Shown here: positions 6,031 through 7,637 of the stretch, one piece after another
Position numbering within the stretch: the first letter of the stretch is position 1
How the letters are laid out: each line of letters opens with the position of its first letter
NCBI GenBank assembly: GCA_030831725.1
Contig: JAURKN010000187.1
Span: forward strand, 1 to 7,637
Direction of reading: 5' to 3'
Source: Ferruginibacter sp.
GTDB lineage: Bacteria; Bacteroidota; Bacteroidia; Chitinophagales; Chitinophagaceae
DNA: 7,637 nt
The notes under the pieces: generated by a model
What the model saw: the letters and a program-made list of their open reading frames with translations, nothing else
Told to the model about the DNA's origin: nothing
Database searches by the model: none
Translations under genes and position numbers: made by a program

Positions 6031-6438
6031 ATGAAATATTCAATTTGGATAGGACTCTTGATTTATCTCATGCTGATTGGGGTATGTTTTATGCCATGGA
6101 CGTATCATGCTGATGTGGACAAATACTTCAATGGATTTTTTTCCGAACAGGACGTGTATGGAAAACCTGGTAAATTCATCATTTTCTTCTCTGTGGTTTG
6201 TATCATCACCATGCTTATTCCTAAAATATGGGCTAAATTCTTCCACATCTTTTTCGCAGGTTTCATTTTGGCTTATTCGCTAAAGACCTATCATTTGTTC
6301 ACTTCGTCTTACAATGCGTATACGCCTGAAAAACAAGCCGGGATTTATCTACTGGTATTGCTTTCTATTTTATCATTCATCATTGCTTTATTTCCCAAGG
6401 TAAAAATCTCGGAGGATGATGCGAATGAAGTCAGATAG
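6031..6438 (+). CDS. Small four-helix membrane protein of unknown function
   Basis: A 135-residue protein with four predicted membrane helices (about 4-23, 48-64, 66-83 and 102-121), a loop between the first two that holds PWTYHADVDKYFNGFF and YGKPGK, and a charged C-terminal tail. I recall similar hypothetical proteins in Bacteroidota but know no function or named family. No catalytic motif, signal peptidase site or lipobox is seen. An in-frame ATG at 5989 would add 14 residues (MVCIFRVKKIAKNN). I prefer 6031 because it puts the hydrophobic helix at the N-terminus and follows an A-rich stretch typical of Bacteroidota leaders. The gene stands alone on the plus strand after the tRNA-Cys terminator and converges on glnS. 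An inverted repeat upstream may be a control site. Coding is well supported by the clean hydrophobic pattern. Confidence 0.8.
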   Translation: MKYSIWIGLLIYLMLIGVCFMPWTYHADVDKYFNGFFSEQDVYGKPGKFIIFFSVVCIITMLIPKIWAKFFHIFFAGFILAYSLKTYHLFTSSYNAYTPEKQAGIYLLVLLSILSFIIALFPKVKISEDDANEVR

Positions 6439-6516
6439 AGCTGAAATCAACAAGACAAAGGGGATAGGATGTCCTTAAATCAAATGGGTGATTACAATTG
6501 TGTATGAATATGAATG

Positions 6517-6533
6517 AAACCTTACTGAGGTTT
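6517..6533. repeat. Small hairpin over the glnS stop codon
   Basis: AAACCT (6517-6522) and AGGTTT (6528-6533) are perfect inverted arms around a 5-base loop and straddle the glnS stop at 6522-6524. Neither strand has a T-run beyond it, so a role as terminator for glnS or the convergent small membrane protein gene is weak. The rest of the 83-base gap between these two genes shows nothing else I can support. Confidence 0.3.
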
Positions 6534-7637
6534 GGCCTCTTTGCTCCAGGTATCCTTAAGCGTTACCGTTCTGTTGAATATCAAATGATTATCTGTAGAA
6601 TCTTTATCAAGACAGAAATATCCTTTTCTTAAAAACTGAAATCTGTCTGTTGATTTCGCATTTTTGAGAGAAGGTTCTATATACGCTTCTTTGATGATGG
6701 TAAGCGAGTTGGGATTGATATAAGATTTGAAATCACCTTCTTCGTTGGACGGATTTTCTACTTGGAACAGACGGTCGTAAAGACGAATCTCGGCTTTCGC
6801 AGCATGCGTTGCGCTGACCCAGTGTATGGTGCCTTTCACTTGAAGACCGCTAGTATCTTGTCCGCTTTTGCTGTTTGGGAAATACTGACAATGTATCGCA
6901 GTGATATTTCCTTCACTGTCTTTTTCGAATGATTCACACTGAACGATATAAGCACTTTTCAATCTTACCATTGAACCCGGAGCAAGTCTGAACCATTTTT
7001 TTGCTGGCACTTCCATAAAATCCTCACGTTCTATCCATAATTCTTTTGAAAAGGGGATGGAACGAACACCCATCTCTTCGAGTGGCCCGTTTTCGCTGTT
7101 CAGCATTTCCGTTTTGCCATCCTCATAATTGGTTATGATGAGTTTGATGGGATCCAAAACAGCCATTGCTCGGAGCGCGGTTTCATTCAGGTCTTCACGC
7201 AAACAAAATTCCAAGAGTCCAAGATCAATCAGATTTTCCCTTTTTGCAATTCCGATTCTGTCACAGAATTCCCTGATGCTTTTTGGCGTAAATCCTTTTC
7301 TTCGAAAGCCTGAAATAGTAGGCATTCTTGGGTCGTCCCAACCACTGACATGACCTTCATTGACGAGCTGTAGCAATTTGCGTTTGCTCATCACCGTATA
7401 AGTCATGTTCAGTCTGGCGAACTCGTATTGCTTGGAAGGAAATATGTTCAGTTTTTCAATAAACCATTCGTATAGCTCTCTGTGTGGAATGAATTCAAGT
7501 GTGCAAATGGAGTGGGTGATGTTCTCTATGCTGTCGCTCTGCCCATGCGCGAAATCATACATGGGATAGATGCACCATTTGTCGCCTGTTCGATGATGTT
7601 GGGCATGTTTGATGCGATAAATGATGGGGTCCCTCAT
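6522..7637 (-). CDS. glnS: Glutaminyl-tRNA synthetase (partial, N-terminal part beyond the window)
   Basis: Class I aminoacyl-tRNA synthetase that charges tRNA-Gln with glutamine. The 371 residues in view align closely with E. coli GlnRS from about its residue 185 to the end, so the catalytic HIGH motif and roughly the first 185 residues lie outside. The methionine at the edge (MRDPIIYRI) is internal, not a start. Visible parts: WCIYPMYDFAHGQSD at 21-35, whose tyrosine Y27 matches E. coli Y211 in glutamine recognition; THSICTLEF at 41-49; VMSKRK at 82-87, the KMSKS-equivalent loop; and GWDDPRMPTISGFRRKG at 99-115. From about residue 150 on come the two beta-barrels that read the anticodon, ending with FNRTVTLKDTWSK. 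No C-terminal extension or fused YqeY-like domain is present. GlnRS separates it from GluRS through IHWVSATHA and the barrel architecture. Confidence 0.96.
   Translation of the reverse strand: MRDPIIYRIKHAQHHRTGDKWCIYPMYDFAHGQSDSIENITHSICTLEFIPHRELYEWFIEKLNIFPSKQYEFARLNMTYTVMSKRKLLQLVNEGHVSGWDDPRMPTISGFRRKGFTPKSIREFCDRIGIAKRENLIDLGLLEFCLREDLNETALRAMAVLDPIKLIITNYEDGKTEMLNSENGPLEEMGVRSIPFSKELWIEREDFMEVPAKKWFRLAPGSMVRLKSAYIVQCESFEKDSEGNITAIHCQYFPNSKSGQDTSGLQVKGTIHWVSATHAAKAEIRLYDRLFQVENPSNEEGDFKSYINPNSLTIIKEAYIEPSLKNAKSTDRFQFLRKGYFCLDKDSTDNHLIFNRTVTLKDTWSKEAKPQ

Noticed and set aside
6455..6480. Possible terminator hairpin after the small membrane protein gene (AAGG/CCTT arms).
   Set aside because: The arms are four bases with a bulge and no T-run follows on either strand.
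1..7637. Search for mobile elements, CRISPR repeats, toxin-antitoxin pairs, defence genes and long repeats.
   Set aside because: None was seen: all long genes belong to housekeeping or transporter families, and no repeated unit or terminal inverted repeat was found.

Overview
The window reads as an ordinary chromosomal stretch of a Bacteroidota bacterium (medium-low GC). The evidence is indirect. No clear Shine-Dalgarno sequence precedes the starts I examined, and the leaders are A-rich. A perfect TAnnTTTG element, the -7 box of the Bacteroidota primary sigma factor, stands just before the RNase P RNA gene. The small membrane protein and the gene mix also fit that phylum. I cannot name a genus.

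Layout from left to right. A possible tail of a plus-strand gene lies at the left edge. Next come two minus-strand membrane-protein genes, a YitT-type protein followed by the NhaA sodium/proton antiporter, only 11 bases apart. The RNase P RNA gene (rnpB) lies on the plus strand, against its neighbours, and its terminator is embedded in the end of the converging NUDIX gene. A compact minus-strand operon follows, transcribed in the order nucleoside phosphorylase, dapF, corA, NUDIX hydrolase, with junctions of a 4-base overlap, 25 bases and 4 bases. A plus-strand tRNA-Cys(GCA) with its own terminator comes next, then a plus-strand gene for a 135-residue membrane protein of unknown function. The right edge holds the C-terminal two thirds of glutaminyl-tRNA synthetase on the minus strand.

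How the genes relate. The window carries three parts of the translation machinery: RNase P RNA, a tRNA that RNase P would process, and an aminoacyl-tRNA synthetase. The four-gene operon joins nucleoside salvage, lysine/peptidoglycan precursor synthesis, divalent cation transport and a NUDIX clean-up enzyme. Its members do not form one pathway, so it looks like a housekeeping operon.

I found no mobile element, CRISPR array, phage gene, toxin-antitoxin pair or defence system, and no convincing new biological system. The points worth a second look are small: the rnpB terminator doubling as NUDIX coding sequence and the possible antisense transcription of rnpB, a TTG start for corA, a substitution in the Nudix box, and two inverted repeats flanking the tRNA gene.
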